Source: Urmitella timonensis
GTDB lineage: Bacteria; Actinomycetota; Actinomycetes; Actinomycetales; Actinomycetaceae
NCBI GenBank assembly: GCA_900120415.1
Contig: FQLW01000005.1
Coordinates: forward strand, 558,001 to 622,000
DNA: 64,000 nucleotides
Direction of reading: 5' to 3'
Shown: in pieces, positions 17,804-27,522 of the stretch
Layout of the letters: each line of letters begins with the position of its first letter
How positions within the stretch are numbered: the first letter of the stretch is position 1
Position numbers and translations under genes: made by a program
Notes under the pieces: model-generated
Databases searched by the model: none
What the model was told of the DNA's origin: nothing
Seen by the model: the letters and a program-made list of their open reading frames with translations, nothing else

Positions 17804-17818
17804 TTGTGAAAATCACAA
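17804..17818. promoter_or_regulatory. Candidate operator upstream of the XRE gene
   Basis: An inverted repeat TTGTGA-AAA-TCACAA lies 62 nt upstream of the XRE start codon in otherwise A/T-rich DNA. A short palindrome in this place fits the autoregulatory site of an XRE repressor. Binding is inferred. Confidence 0.5.
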
Positions 17819-17941
17819 TTTAAATGGAAAAATTTCCCATACCGCCCAGAGGGACGACTAAACGCCCTTGCCACTGGCGGTTTTCAAATCCCGGACACCC
17901 CCCTTAACCACTCCTGCCCCCGCACAAAACCCACTCCTAAT

Positions 17942-17988
17942 CCCCTAGCGAACTCCCGACAAATGCCCCCTAGCGAACTCCCACAAAT
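17942..17988. repeat. Short tandem direct repeat
   Basis: Two copies of CCCCTAGCGAACTCCC(G)ACAAAT start at 17942 and 17967, 25 nt apart. They lie between the 3' end of the aminotransferase gene and the XRE operon promoter. No function is evident. Confidence 0.75.
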
Positions 17989-17995
17989 AAACGCC

Positions 17996-19417
17996 CTAGC
18001 TTAAAGCCTTGATACTACGCAAAACTTTCACCGCATTTTCTCGGAAAGAATCCGCTTCTAGCAGCAGCGATAGGCTAATAGCACCATTGAAAGGCAAATC
18101 AAAAAAGTATCCGGGCTGTAGGTAAATCCCCTGCTCATCTAGTAACTGTTTAACCAGTTCGTCCTCGTCCACGTGGGAGGGGAAACGCAGCAGCACGTTC
18201 CAGCCTCCCTGTGGCTCTAACACCGTAACTGGGCTGGTCGAATCCGCTGCCACCAGGTCTTCTAACACCTCCAGGTTAGCTGCGCAGCGCCCTCGAGTTA
18301 GCGCAACTTGCCGCGGAATTTCCTCCAAGAAACCGGGGAGCTGTCCAGCCAAAATCTCACTGAACGGCAAATATGCGTCAGCGATTATATCTAATCGCGT
18401 TTTCGCTTCTGCTACTAACGAATCCGGCCCAGATACCTCTAACCAGGCAATCTTGTAACCGGGGGCACTCAGACTTTTTGATAACCCGTCGAGGGCGAAT
18501 GTCAGGTTTTGGGGGCAACCGGCTAGGCGGGCGCGGGAAGAGGGCGCAGCGGGCAGGGGAAAATCATAGAATACTTCATCGGCGATTAGAGGCAGGGAAT
18601 GTCTGGCGCAATAGTTGAGCAGCGTTTTCCGCTCGCAGCTGTCCAGATAGGCTCCTGTAGGGTTGGAGGGGTTTATGACTATCAAGGCCCTGGCGCCTGA
18701 GCTGCGAGCGGAATCATTTGGGGTACTGGTACTAGCATTTTCGAAGGCTTGCATAACCGGGAAACCATCGGAATCACTTACGGCGCTGACGCTATCTCTG
18801 TCCGACTCCCGCCCCAGCAAGCTTCTGTCTGAGCTCCGCCCTATTAACGAGCGAGACCCCCTCAAGCCCCGCCCGAGCATACTTCCGCCCGACTCTCGCC
18901 CTGGCAAACGCTTATCGGATACCTGCCCCGTTACCGTCCCCGACGACCTCCAGCCTTGCTCCCCCGCAAAATCCTCACTTGCAATCAGCGAGAGCGGATC
19001 GAGTTCCCATTTTCGCCCTAGCCAAGCATACCTATACGGCACTACCTGCACATTTTCCAGGTCAGCTAGGGTTTCTATCAGGGGATAACCGGGGGTGGGA
19101 CTGAGCACCGCCTCCCCGAAATCGCATAATAGCTTCATTAACCAGCTATACCCTTGGGAGGTGGAGCTGAGCAGATATAGGTTGTCGGGATTCACCTCGC
19201 GACTGTCCCGTGCGGAAAGATATTTGGCGAGGGCGTGTCGGGCTTCGAGCGATCCGCGCGGATTTGCCTGGTAGGGGCTATTTCCTTTCCCTAACCCGTG
19301 CCGGGTCGGATTGGAGTCGGAGATATTAACTAGCGTTTGTCCCTGTGCGCGCCGTCTTTGTACCGCCAAAGATATGGCGTTGGGCTCTGGGTGACTTACT
19401 CGCCGTGAAAAATGCAT
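17996..19417 (-). CDS. Pyridoxal-phosphate aminotransferase (class I/II) with repetitive insert
   Basis: A fold-type I aminotransferase. Recognisable parts are SDSNPTRHGLG near the start, SSTSQGYSWLMKLL, SPTPGYPLIETLADLE, VINPSNPTGAYLDS (NPTG cofactor site), IADEVFYDF, and the PLP-lysine region LDGLSKSLSAPGYKIAW. The substrate is unknown. Between about residues 145 and 242 there is an extra stretch rich in Ser, Arg, Gly and Asp with a roughly 10-residue repeat (LxGRxSxR pattern), not expected in this family. The gene can start at GTG 19420 or ATG 19417; neither has a clear ribosome site. Confidence 0.85.
   Translation of the reverse strand: MHFSRRVSHPEPNAISLAVQRRRAQGQTLVNISDSNPTRHGLGKGNSPYQANPRGSLEARHALAKYLSARDSREVNPDNLYLLSSTSQGYSWLMKLLCDFGEAVLSPTPGYPLIETLADLENVQVVPYRYAWLGRKWELDPLSLIASEDFAGEQGWRSSGTVTGQVSDKRLPGRESGGSMLGRGLRGSRSLIGRSSDRSLLGRESDRDSVSAVSDSDGFPVMQAFENASTSTPNDSARSSGARALIVINPSNPTGAYLDSCERKTLLNYCARHSLPLIADEVFYDFPLPAAPSSRARLAGCPQNLTFALDGLSKSLSAPGYKIAWLEVSGPDSLVAEAKTRLDIIADAYLPFSEILAGQLPGFLEEIPRQVALTRGRCAANLEVLEDLVAADSTSPVTVLEPQGGWNVLLRFPSHVDEDELVKQLLDEQGIYLQPGYFFDLPFNGAISLSLLLEADSFRENAVKVLRSIKALS
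18791..18919 (-). repeat. Degenerate 30-bp tandem repeat inside the aminotransferase gene
   Basis: About four imperfect copies of a 30-bp unit, each coding for roughly ten residues of the form S-D-R-S-L-L-G-R-E-S. They form the core of the in-frame insert between the substrate-binding and cofactor-binding parts of the enzyme, and suggest expansion by slippage or unequal crossing-over. Confidence 0.65.
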
Positions 19418-19610
19418 CACTGTTACTTTATGACTTTTTGTTGCGGTTTTCTTTACCTATATCGCCCCGATAACCCCGTGTAGAAACCCCTGTTTTTTTC
19501 ACCGACATTTTTATTCTTTCCCCGCTTCCACCTGGCTTATCACATAACTTATTCTCAGAAATAGGAAGCTGGCTAGTGCTAAATATGAAGATTTGTGAAA
19601 CCCTAGAAGT

Positions 19611-21749
19611 ATGGAAATTTGGCCAGGAAAACCGTATCCCCTCGGCGCTACCTATGATGGGGTTGGCGTAAACTTCGCAGTTTTTAGCGAGGTCGCAACG
19701 AAAGTTTATCTTTGTTTAATCGCCGAGGACGGCAGTGAGGAACGCGTTGAGCTGCGCGAAGTGGACCATCACGTTTGGCATTGCTATATTCCGGGGCTTC
19801 GTGATGAGCAGCGTTATGGCTTTAGGGTTGAAGGCCCTTACAATCCAGCTTCGGGACATCGCTGCGATATTAACAAGTTCCTCTTAGATCCTTATGCGAA
19901 AGCCACCGATGGCGTGGTGGGGGCAAAACAGTCTCTATATTCCTATGACTGGAATGATCCCAGCCAACCTAACCATGATGATTCCTTGGCAGATATGGCG
20001 GTTTCGGTGGTTACTACTCCCTATTTTGATTGGGGAAATGACCGCCCTCCCGGACATGACTTGCATAAACTCGTAATTTACGAGGCGCATGTAAAGGGTT
20101 TCACTCATTTGAATGAGCGGATTCCGGAAAAGGAACGCGGCACCTATGCGGGAATCGCTAACCCGGTGACTATTGAATACCTGAAAGACCTGGGGATAAA
20201 TGCCATTGAACTGATGCCAGTACACCAGTTCGTTAATGACTCCACTCTGCAAGAGCGCGGTCTGTCAAACTATTGGGGCTATAACACTATTGGTTTTTTC
20301 GCTCCCCACGCCCAGTATCGTTCGCAAGATGTGGTTGATGGTCAGGTTCAAGAATTCAAACAGATGGTGAAAAACCTGCATCAGGCGGGCATTGAGGTAA
20401 TCCTGGATGTGGTCTATAACCACACCGCCGAAGGCAACCATATGGGACCGACCCTATCTTTCAAGGGGCTAGATAACGCCTCCTACTACCGCCTAGTAGA
20501 GGACGATAAGGCACACTATTTTGACACTACTGGAACCGGGAACTCGCTGCTCATGCGCTCTCCGGCGGTACTGCAACTGATTATGGATTCTTTGCGGTAT
20601 TGGGCAATCGAGATGCACGTGGATGGTTTCCGTTTCGACCTCGCCTCTACCTTGGCGCGCGAGCTGCACGATGTAGATAAGCTTTCCGCATTTTTCGATA
20701 TTATTCACCAAGATCCGGTGCTTTCGCAGCTGAAACTGATTGCCGAGCCTTGGGACGTGGGTGATGGCGGCTACCAGGTGGGGGGTTTCCCCTCGATGTG
20801 GAGCGAATGGAACGGCAAATACCGCGACACGGTTCGAGATTTTTGGCGCGGAAATTACGCTACCTTACCCGAGTTTGCTTCCCGTTTTTGCGGCAGTGCC
20901 GATTTGTATGAACAAAGCGGCCGCCGCCCGAATGCCTCTATCAACTTCGTTACTGCCCATGACGGTTTCACGATGCGTGACCTGGTTTCTTATAACGAGA
21001 AACATAACGAAGCTAATGGCGAGGGCGGGGGTGATGGGGAATCCCATAACCGCTCTTGGAACTGCGGGGTGGAAGGTCCCACCGATGACCCGGCGATTCA
21101 AAAGCTGCGTTCGCGCCAGCACCGGAACTTCTTGACCACCCTATTCCTTTCCCAGGGGGTTCCGATGCTACTCATGGGAGACGAGGTTGCCCGCACTCAG
21201 CAGGGAAACAACAACACCTATTGTCAAGACAATGAGCTTTCTTGGATGGATTGGTCCTTTGAGGACGCTGAAGAGGACGACTACCGGCTCCAACTCTTAG
21301 AGTTCACCAAACACCTGATTAAGTTCCGCAATCAGCACCCGGTTTTCCATCGGCGGCGTTTCTTTGCGGGCGCGCCCTCTCGCGGCGGCCAATCCGATTT
21401 GGGCGAGATTGACTGGTTTGCTCCCGATGGGCAAAAGATGACCGAGGAAGCCTGGAATAATGAAGAGGCACGTTCGCTGACTATTTTCCTAAATGGTCAA
21501 GCCATTAGGGAACCAGATTCGCGCGGAAAACCGATTATTGACGATTCTTTCTTACTGCTTTTCAATGCTGACCCTAAGCCTTGCACTTTCGCTCTCCCGC
21601 CAGGGTGCGGCTCCGGTTGGAAGATAGCTATTTCCACTATGCAAGAGGACGTGCACTCAGACTCGGATACGCTCTACAGCGCCGGGCAAGAACTTGAGTT
21701 ACTTGACCGTTCAGTAGTGGTTTTAATCCGAGAAATCGCCCAGGAATAA
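19611..21749 (+). CDS. glgX: Glycogen debranching enzyme GlgX/TreX
   Basis: A GH13 isoamylase-type enzyme (712 aa) that cleaves alpha-1,6 branches of glycogen, releasing maltodextrins. The N-terminal CBM48 begins at PGKPYPLGATYDGVGVNFAVFS. The catalytic barrel has DVVYNHTAEG, VDGFRFDLAS (nucleophile Asp), IAEPWDVG (acid/base Glu) and FVTAHDGFT. It is followed 24 nt later by treY and then treZ, so it probably acts as the TreX step that feeds trehalose synthesis. Confidence 0.95.
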   Translation: MEIWPGKPYPLGATYDGVGVNFAVFSEVATKVYLCLIAEDGSEERVELREVDHHVWHCYIPGLRDEQRYGFRVEGPYNPASGHRCDINKFLLDPYAKATDGVVGAKQSLYSYDWNDPSQPNHDDSLADMAVSVVTTPYFDWGNDRPPGHDLHKLVIYEAHVKGFTHLNERIPEKERGTYAGIANPVTIEYLKDLGINAIELMPVHQFVNDSTLQERGLSNYWGYNTIGFFAPHAQYRSQDVVDGQVQEFKQMVKNLHQAGIEVILDVVYNHTAEGNHMGPTLSFKGLDNASYYRLVEDDKAHYFDTTGTGNSLLMRSPAVLQLIMDSLRYWAIEMHVDGFRFDLASTLARELHDVDKLSAFFDIIHQDPVLSQLKLIAEPWDVGDGGYQVGGFPSMWSEWNGKYRDTVRDFWRGNYATLPEFASRFCGSADLYEQSGRRPNASINFVTAHDGFTMRDLVSYNEKHNEANGEGGGDGESHNRSWNCGVEGPTDDPAIQKLRSRQHRNFLTTLFLSQGVPMLLMGDEVARTQQGNNNTYCQDNELSWMDWSFEDAEEDDYRLQLLEFTKHLIKFRNQHPVFHRRRFFAGAPSRGGQSDLGEIDWFAPDGQKMTEEAWNNEEARSLTIFLNGQAIREPDSRGKPIIDDSFLLLFNADPKPCTFALPPGCGSGWKIAISTMQEDVHSDSDTLYSAGQELELLDRSVVVLIREIAQE

Positions 21750-21773
21750 GGAACATAAAACAGGAGGTTCCCC

Positions 21774-24293
21774 GTGTCCAGCCAACACCCCCATATGCCC
21801 GCCAGCGGTAAACATCTACCTATCAGCACTTACCGCCTACAGTTGAGTAAGGATTTTACTTTTCAAGATGCGCGCGAACACCTGGGATATTGGCAGGCTC
21901 TAGGAATCACGGATTTATTCCTTTCCCCTATTTTGCAGGCGGTTCCGGGCTCTATGCACGGATACGATGTGGTTGATCATCGCCATATTTCTACCGAATT
22001 AGGAGGACGCAACGCATTTGAGGATTTGGCTGACGCGGCTCACCGGGCGGGGTTGAGCATTATCGTTGATTTGGTTCCGAACCATATGGCAGTTCCCACT
22101 CCGGTTTGGATTAATCTGCCCATGTGGTCGGTGCTAAAGCAGGGTAAGGAATCCCCCTATGCACATTGGTTTGATATCGACATTGATCAACCGATTTTAA
22201 TGCCCATCCTGGGTAAACGTATCGGTCAGGTCTTAGCTGACCAGGAAATTTCTTTAGAGCAGCTAGCGGTTCCGGGCGAGGATAACCTGGGAAAACAGTG
22301 GGTTTTACGCTATTTTGACCACTATTTTCCGGTGGCAAGTGGAACCGAGGCTTTGCCAATGGAGGTGCTGTTAGAGCGACAGCATTACCGCCTGGCACAT
22401 TGGAAAGTCGCAGATGAGGAACTCAATTATCGCCGCTTTTTCGATATTGATTCCCTTGCGGCACTGCGGGTAGAAGAGCGGGACGTTTTTGACTCCACCC
22501 ACGCCCTTTTGCTACAGCTGTTCAATGCCGGTTTTATTGATGGTTTTAGGGTCGATCATCCCGATGGGTTAGCTGATCCTGCCGGTTATTTTCACTGGTT
22601 ATCGGAGGCTACCGGGGGCGCTTGGATTGCGGGGGAAAAGATTCTAGAGGACGCAGAGCGACTTCCTAGCGACTGGCCGATTTGTGGCACTACCGGTTAC
22701 GACACTTCCTGGCGGCTAACTGCGCTTCAGGTTGATTCACGTGCCTCGTTGCCACTGGGGACGCTGATGCAAAGCATTACTGGGGATTCCCCCTCGTCCT
22801 ATCGACAGATTGAACGGCAGTCTAAAGCGCAGATTATTGATACTTCGCTCGCGGCGGAGGTGCGCCGGATTGGGCAATTGTTGTGGCGGATTTGTCAGAA
22901 TGATTTTCGTTTGCGGGACTACACTTTCCGCTCTTTGCTGGATTGTTTGCGGGAACTAATTATGCAAATGCCCGCTTACCGCTCTTATGTTACTGTCGGC
23001 CAGCCTGCCAGCAACATTTCACGTGAGATTGTGCAATCTGCCGCGACCAGGGCTTTGCGCCAGCTCGACAGCGAGCATTCCGACACGATGGAAGTGATTG
23101 TTTCCCTGGTATTGGGGGATGAAATCGGTTCTGCTGCTTTGAATATAAGTGACCGGGATAGGCAAGAATTCTTGGTGCGTTTCCAACAGGTTTGCGGCGC
23201 TGTAATGGCGAAGGGGGTGGAGGATACTACTTTTTATCGTTGGACGCATTTGTTGTGTCTAAATGAGGTTGGCTCAAATCCGCAGGCTTTCGGGGTTTCT
23301 GCTGATAATCTGCATCTATTTGCGCGCGATATTCAAACTAACTGGCCAGCCACTATGACCACTAACTCTACCCACGACACTAAACGCGGTGAGGACGTGC
23401 GGATGCGTTTGGCACTTCTTAGCCAATACCCTACTTTGTGGACCCAGATTGTTTCTGATTTGCGTGATACAACCCAAGCTTATCGCCCTAATGATTTGGA
23501 TGGGCGCAGCGAGAATATGTTGTGGCAAACGTTAATCGGTTCTTGGGATGAGGACGGCCCGATTTCCTCCTCGCGTCTGCGTCAGTATCTGGTGAAAGCT
23601 ATCAGGGAGCAAAAATCTTGGACTACCTGGACTAACCCGGATACGGTTCGGGAAAATGAGCTGCTTGATTTTGCCGATCAGATTATTTGTGACCCCCAGG
23701 TAGCCGAAATTGTTTCCCGCTGGCATCTTGAAACTGGTGAGGCCACCGGTTACACCATTTTGGCTAATAAAGCCTTGCAACTAACCATGCCGGGGGTGGC
23801 GGACGTTTATCAAGGTTCAGAAATCACCCAAACATCGTTGGTGGATCCGGATAATCGCCGCCCGGTTGATTTTAGCGCCCTATCTAAAATGCTTTCTCAC
23901 CTTGACACCAAAGGGCTTGATTTTTCTGACGCCTCTTCCCTTGACCAGTCAAAACTGTATTTAACTGCCGCGATTTTGCGTTTGCGCAGGCGTTTACCTG
24001 ATTGTTTTGTCTCTGCTTACGCTACTTACCAGCCACTCGCCCTCTCTACTGGTTACGCGGTGGCGTTTGCGCGCGGGACTGCCCGTGAAGGTGCGCAAAT
24101 CGTAACTATTGCGCGCCGCCTTCCGGGGGTGTTAGCGCGTTATCAGGGTGATTTCCGCAGCGAACATACCGTGGTTTTACCAAAGGGTTCTTGGAAAGAT
24201 ATTTGCTCTAATGAGGTATTTTCTGCTGGGATGCAAAGCCTGGAAGAACTGCTATTTAAGCGGGGCGCACGGATACTGGAGCGAGTGGATTAA
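21774..24293 (+). CDS. treY: Maltooligosyl trehalose synthase
   Basis: A GH13 enzyme of 839 aa that isomerises the reducing-end alpha-1,4 bond of maltooligosaccharides into an alpha,alpha-1,1 bond. Family marks are STYRLQLSKDFTF at the N-terminus, YDVVDHRHI, DLVPNHMA, GFRVDHPDGLADP, GEKIL and the late THDTKRGEDVRMR. The start is a GTG with AGGAGG 8 nt upstream. The stop is directly followed by the ATG of treZ. Confidence 0.95.
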   Translation: MSSQHPHMPASGKHLPISTYRLQLSKDFTFQDAREHLGYWQALGITDLFLSPILQAVPGSMHGYDVVDHRHISTELGGRNAFEDLADAAHRAGLSIIVDLVPNHMAVPTPVWINLPMWSVLKQGKESPYAHWFDIDIDQPILMPILGKRIGQVLADQEISLEQLAVPGEDNLGKQWVLRYFDHYFPVASGTEALPMEVLLERQHYRLAHWKVADEELNYRRFFDIDSLAALRVEERDVFDSTHALLLQLFNAGFIDGFRVDHPDGLADPAGYFHWLSEATGGAWIAGEKILEDAERLPSDWPICGTTGYDTSWRLTALQVDSRASLPLGTLMQSITGDSPSSYRQIERQSKAQIIDTSLAAEVRRIGQLLWRICQNDFRLRDYTFRSLLDCLRELIMQMPAYRSYVTVGQPASNISREIVQSAATRALRQLDSEHSDTMEVIVSLVLGDEIGSAALNISDRDRQEFLVRFQQVCGAVMAKGVEDTTFYRWTHLLCLNEVGSNPQAFGVSADNLHLFARDIQTNWPATMTTNSTHDTKRGEDVRMRLALLSQYPTLWTQIVSDLRDTTQAYRPNDLDGRSENMLWQTLIGSWDEDGPISSSRLRQYLVKAIREQKSWTTWTNPDTVRENELLDFADQIICDPQVAEIVSRWHLETGEATGYTILANKALQLTMPGVADVYQGSEITQTSLVDPDNRRPVDFSALSKMLSHLDTKGLDFSDASSLDQSKLYLTAAILRLRRRLPDCFVSAYATYQPLALSTGYAVAFARGTAREGAQIVTIARRLPGVLARYQGDFRSEHTVVLPKGSWKDICSNEVFSAGMQSLEELLFKRGARILERVD

Positions 24294-26096
24294 ATGACTT
24301 TCTCCTCTAAAAGTACTGATTTGGGCAGTCTTAAACCTTGGAAGTTGCGCGCCGGGTGTCAAAGAGTGCCGCTGTGGGCTCCCGAAAAAAAGCAGGTAAC
24401 CCTATTAACGGGGGCTCCTGATAACCCGCAGCGCAGCGCGATGATACCTTGCGGTCAGTGGTGGCTTGCCCCGGAGGATTTACCGGAGGGCTGCGCTTAT
24501 GCTTTTGAGGTTGAGGGAAAGGGGCCTTTTCCTGATCCTCGGGCGCGTCTTTATCTGCCGGGCAGTCAAACTTGGGGGGTAACTGCTGATATTGGCGCTA
24601 TTTCGCGTTCAAGTCAGTGGCATCCGGACGAAAAGTTGCTCGGTAAGGTCTGGTATGAGCTTCATTTAGGTACTTTTACCCCTGCGGGTACGCTTAAAGC
24701 GGCTAGGGCTAAACTCCCCTACTTGGCAGATTTGGGGGTTGAGGTTATCGAGCTAATGCCGACCGCTTTTTTCCCAGGTGAGCGCGGTTGGGGCTATGAC
24801 GGAGTTGGTTTATATGCCCTTTTTAATCCCTATGGCTCCCCTAAAGATTTGGTGGATTTTATCGATAGGGCGCATGAACTAGGGATTGCGGTTACTCAAG
24901 ATTTAGTGCTGAACCATTTAGGGGTGTGTGGGAATTATCTTGCGCAGTTCGCTCCCTATTTTTCTGCTCGTCATCATACTCCTTGGGGGGATGGCTATAA
25001 CTTGGATGGCGCTGATAGCACCCTGGTTAGGGAGTTTTTACTGGGGGCAGCTTTGGCGCTGCTGCGTGATTATGGGTTTGATGGTTTACGCCTTGATGCG
25101 GTTCACGAGATTAAAGATGATTCGAAACTGCATTTTTTGGCTGAGTTATCGCTTCGGGTTGCTGATTTATCGCAGAATCTAGGCAGGCCGCTAACGTTGG
25201 TGGCGGAATCTGATTTGAATAATTCCCGCATGGTTACCCCTGTTGAACAGGGCGGTTACGGTATGGACGGTCAGTGGGATGACGATATTCATCATGGCAT
25301 ACATGTGGCTTTTACGGGCGAGACCCAAGGATATTACGCGGATTTTTCTGATACCGCGGCGCTAAGCAAAATCTATTCGCAAGTGTTTTATCATAACGGC
25401 ACTTACTCGAGTTTCCGAGGAAAAAACTGGGGTGCACCAGTTCCAGAGGACATGGAACGCAACCGTTTCTTTGGGTTTGCTTCCAACCACGACCAGGTGG
25501 GTAATCGCGCTTTAGGTGATCGCCCTAGCGAGAAACTATCTCCCGGACTTTTAGCTGGTCAAGCCGCTTTAGTTTTGGCTTCACCATTTACCCCGCTGCT
25601 TTTTCAAGGTGAGGAATGGGGCAGTCGTTCTCGTTTCCAGTTTTTCACTGATTTTCCAGATGAGACTATTGGGAATGCGGTTAATGAGGGACGTAAATCC
25701 GAGTTCGCCTCGCACGATTGGGACAAAATTTATGAGGGCGAGGTTACGGTTCCTATCCCCCAGGCGCTTTCTACTTTCCTTAACTCCAAGCTGCTTTGGC
25801 AAGAACTTTCTGAGGAAAAACATCAGAAGATGCTGAACTGGTATCACCTTTTGATTAGGCTGCGCCGCGAAGGAGTGTTTGCTGATTTTATTTCCCTTCA
25901 GCGCCAAGCAAATCTGCTGGTATTATCGACTGAGCGTGCCCAGGTGATTGTGAACCTTGGCACGCAGCAGGAAAATATCGGCGAACTGGTTCGCCCCGCT
26001 ATTCCTAGCTCTTACTATTCTTTTACCGATGGTCTATTAGGCAGCCTGCCCTTAAAAATCGGGGGCGAGGACGTTTTGCTAATCGTTTTCGATTAG
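24294..26096 (+). CDS. treZ: Malto-oligosyltrehalose trehalohydrolase
   Basis: A GH13 enzyme of 600 aa that releases trehalose from maltooligosyl trehalose, the last step of the TreX-TreY-TreZ route. Visible motifs: WYELHLGTFTPAGT, DLVLNHLG, FDGLRLDAVHEI (nucleophile), LVAESDLN (acid/base) and FASNHDQVGNRALGDR. The ATG abuts the treY stop without a gap and has no separate ribosome site, so translation is probably coupled. T-rich DNA follows the gene, without a clear stem. Confidence 0.95.
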   Translation: MTFSSKSTDLGSLKPWKLRAGCQRVPLWAPEKKQVTLLTGAPDNPQRSAMIPCGQWWLAPEDLPEGCAYAFEVEGKGPFPDPRARLYLPGSQTWGVTADIGAISRSSQWHPDEKLLGKVWYELHLGTFTPAGTLKAARAKLPYLADLGVEVIELMPTAFFPGERGWGYDGVGLYALFNPYGSPKDLVDFIDRAHELGIAVTQDLVLNHLGVCGNYLAQFAPYFSARHHTPWGDGYNLDGADSTLVREFLLGAALALLRDYGFDGLRLDAVHEIKDDSKLHFLAELSLRVADLSQNLGRPLTLVAESDLNNSRMVTPVEQGGYGMDGQWDDDIHHGIHVAFTGETQGYYADFSDTAALSKIYSQVFYHNGTYSSFRGKNWGAPVPEDMERNRFFGFASNHDQVGNRALGDRPSEKLSPGLLAGQAALVLASPFTPLLFQGEEWGSRSRFQFFTDFPDETIGNAVNEGRKSEFASHDWDKIYEGEVTVPIPQALSTFLNSKLLWQELSEEKHQKMLNWYHLLIRLRREGVFADFISLQRQANLLVLSTERAQVIVNLGTQQENIGELVRPAIPSSYYSFTDGLLGSLPLKIGGEDVLLIVFD

Positions 26097-26178
26097 CCCT
26101 CCCTAGGTGATTAGCCTCCCCGTTTTGCTCTCCCCAGGTTTTTCTTTTTTTTGGGGGGGTCTTGCGAGCTTTGTGCTT

Positions 26179-27522
26179 TTAGAGCCGGGTTAGCTCCGCT
26201 GTATCTAGGGAGCGGGTTTCCCCCTCACGGAATTTAGCGACCGGGTAGTTACGGTGATACTTTCGCCAATGATTCTCCCGGGCAATCACCACATATGCTA
26301 AACGTTTCAGACCCCGCAGACTCAGCCCCCATTCTGCGGGGTAATACAGGGGGTCATGATTTTTCTTTTGGCGATACAGGAACTTAATTTTTTTACCCAT
26401 TTCTTTATCTACGTAGCGAAGTACCAGATGTTTGGGCAGTATCGAGTAATATACCCGTTTGTTCAACCGCTGCGGGGTAACGCTTTTACCGCCGATTACG
26501 TCCTCGACAAAAAACTTCATCGGATTCATACCCGCCGAAGTGTTGTAGTAGGAGTTGCGCCCTATCCGGGGATTAACTTCAAAACAGTAGGGAATCCCGC
26601 TGCGCGAGTCTACTTTGAAATCAAAATTGGCGAAACCGTGCCACCCAACTCCCTGCAGGAAGCTGCTCACCTGTTCATATAGGCGCGGGTAGGGTTCGGT
26701 AATCATGGCTACCGGGTTACCGAGGGCGGTGGGAGAATGATCTTCTAATAGCACTTGGGCAGATCCGAGCATAGTTACGCGAGATTGTTTATCTACGTAG
26801 GCAGTCACCGAGAGGTTAAAACTATCGTTGCCCTCTACCCTCGGTTGCAGCACGAATCGACGTGCTTGTGGATTTTCGTGCGTGTGTTCATACAGGTTTT
26901 CCAGCAGCTTTTTAGCTTCTGTTTTGTCTGCAACCGAGTAAACTTTGGCTTTTCCCCTCCATTTCAAACGTTCATATCCTGCACTGGTGGCGGGTTTTAT
27001 AATCCAGGGAAATGGGTCTTTTATTTGCTCGATTTTCGCTATTTCGCCCTCTAGAGAGGTAGAAAAATCAATTTCGACTGTTGGGGGAACGTTCAGCCCG
27101 TGTTCTTTAGCTAGGAGCGGGAACTTCACTTTATCTGAGGTTTCTTCAATAACTTTTAGGGAGGGGAACGCGAATACATAATGCTCTTTGATTTCTTTTT
27201 CCCGTCGCATTACGTCACGCACATTAGAATCTATATTTGCTATTAGCAGCAGTGCCTTGCCGGGATGGTCTTTTTTCAGTTCCGGTCCGAGAGCGATTAG
27301 CCCGTCTATGAGTGGCATTTTTGATTGCGGATTTGCCAGTTTGGCGGGATTAACTAGCCGAGTGTCGATAATCCCGGATGACATAATCGGCCCGAGGATT
27401 TGGGTGGTTACGATAGTGGGTTTTATCTTCCATTCTTCGTGAAAAGATCTGGCCAGCGCGTAGGTTCCGATATCGGTTCCTAAAATAACTGGTTGAAATG
27501 CTAAGCCGGTATTTTCTTCCAC
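26179..27522 (-). CDS. ATP-grasp carboxylate-amine ligase (D-aspartate-ligase-like)
   Basis: A 447-aa ATP-grasp enzyme. The N-terminal pre-ATP-grasp part (FQPVILGTDIGTYALARSFHE) and ATP-grasp core (FPWIIKPATSAGYERLKWRGKAKV, FANFDFKVDSRSGIPYCFEVNPRIGRNSYY) are seen. The Glu-Val-Asn-Pro-Arg metal-binding motif is intact. The whole resembles Aslfm-type D-aspartate ligases, which add D-Asp to the Lys side chain of peptidoglycan precursors, but related members with other substrates exist. It is a stand-alone gene convergent with treZ. Confidence 0.75.
   Translation of the reverse strand: MEENTGLAFQPVILGTDIGTYALARSFHEEWKIKPTIVTTQILGPIMSSGIIDTRLVNPAKLANPQSKMPLIDGLIALGPELKKDHPGKALLLIANIDSNVRDVMRREKEIKEHYVFAFPSLKVIEETSDKVKFPLLAKEHGLNVPPTVEIDFSTSLEGEIAKIEQIKDPFPWIIKPATSAGYERLKWRGKAKVYSVADKTEAKKLLENLYEHTHENPQARRFVLQPRVEGNDSFNLSVTAYVDKQSRVTMLGSAQVLLEDHSPTALGNPVAMITEPYPRLYEQVSSFLQGVGWHGFANFDFKVDSRSGIPYCFEVNPRIGRNSYYNTSAGMNPMKFFVEDVIGGKSVTPQRLNKRVYYSILPKHLVLRYVDKEMGKKIKFLYRQKKNHDPLYYPAEWGLSLRGLKRLAYVVIARENHWRKYHRNYPVAKFREGETRSLDTAELTRL

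Noticed and set aside
26139-26160. Intrinsic terminator after treZ
   Set aside because: T-rich then G-rich runs are present, but no convincing stem precedes the T-run.
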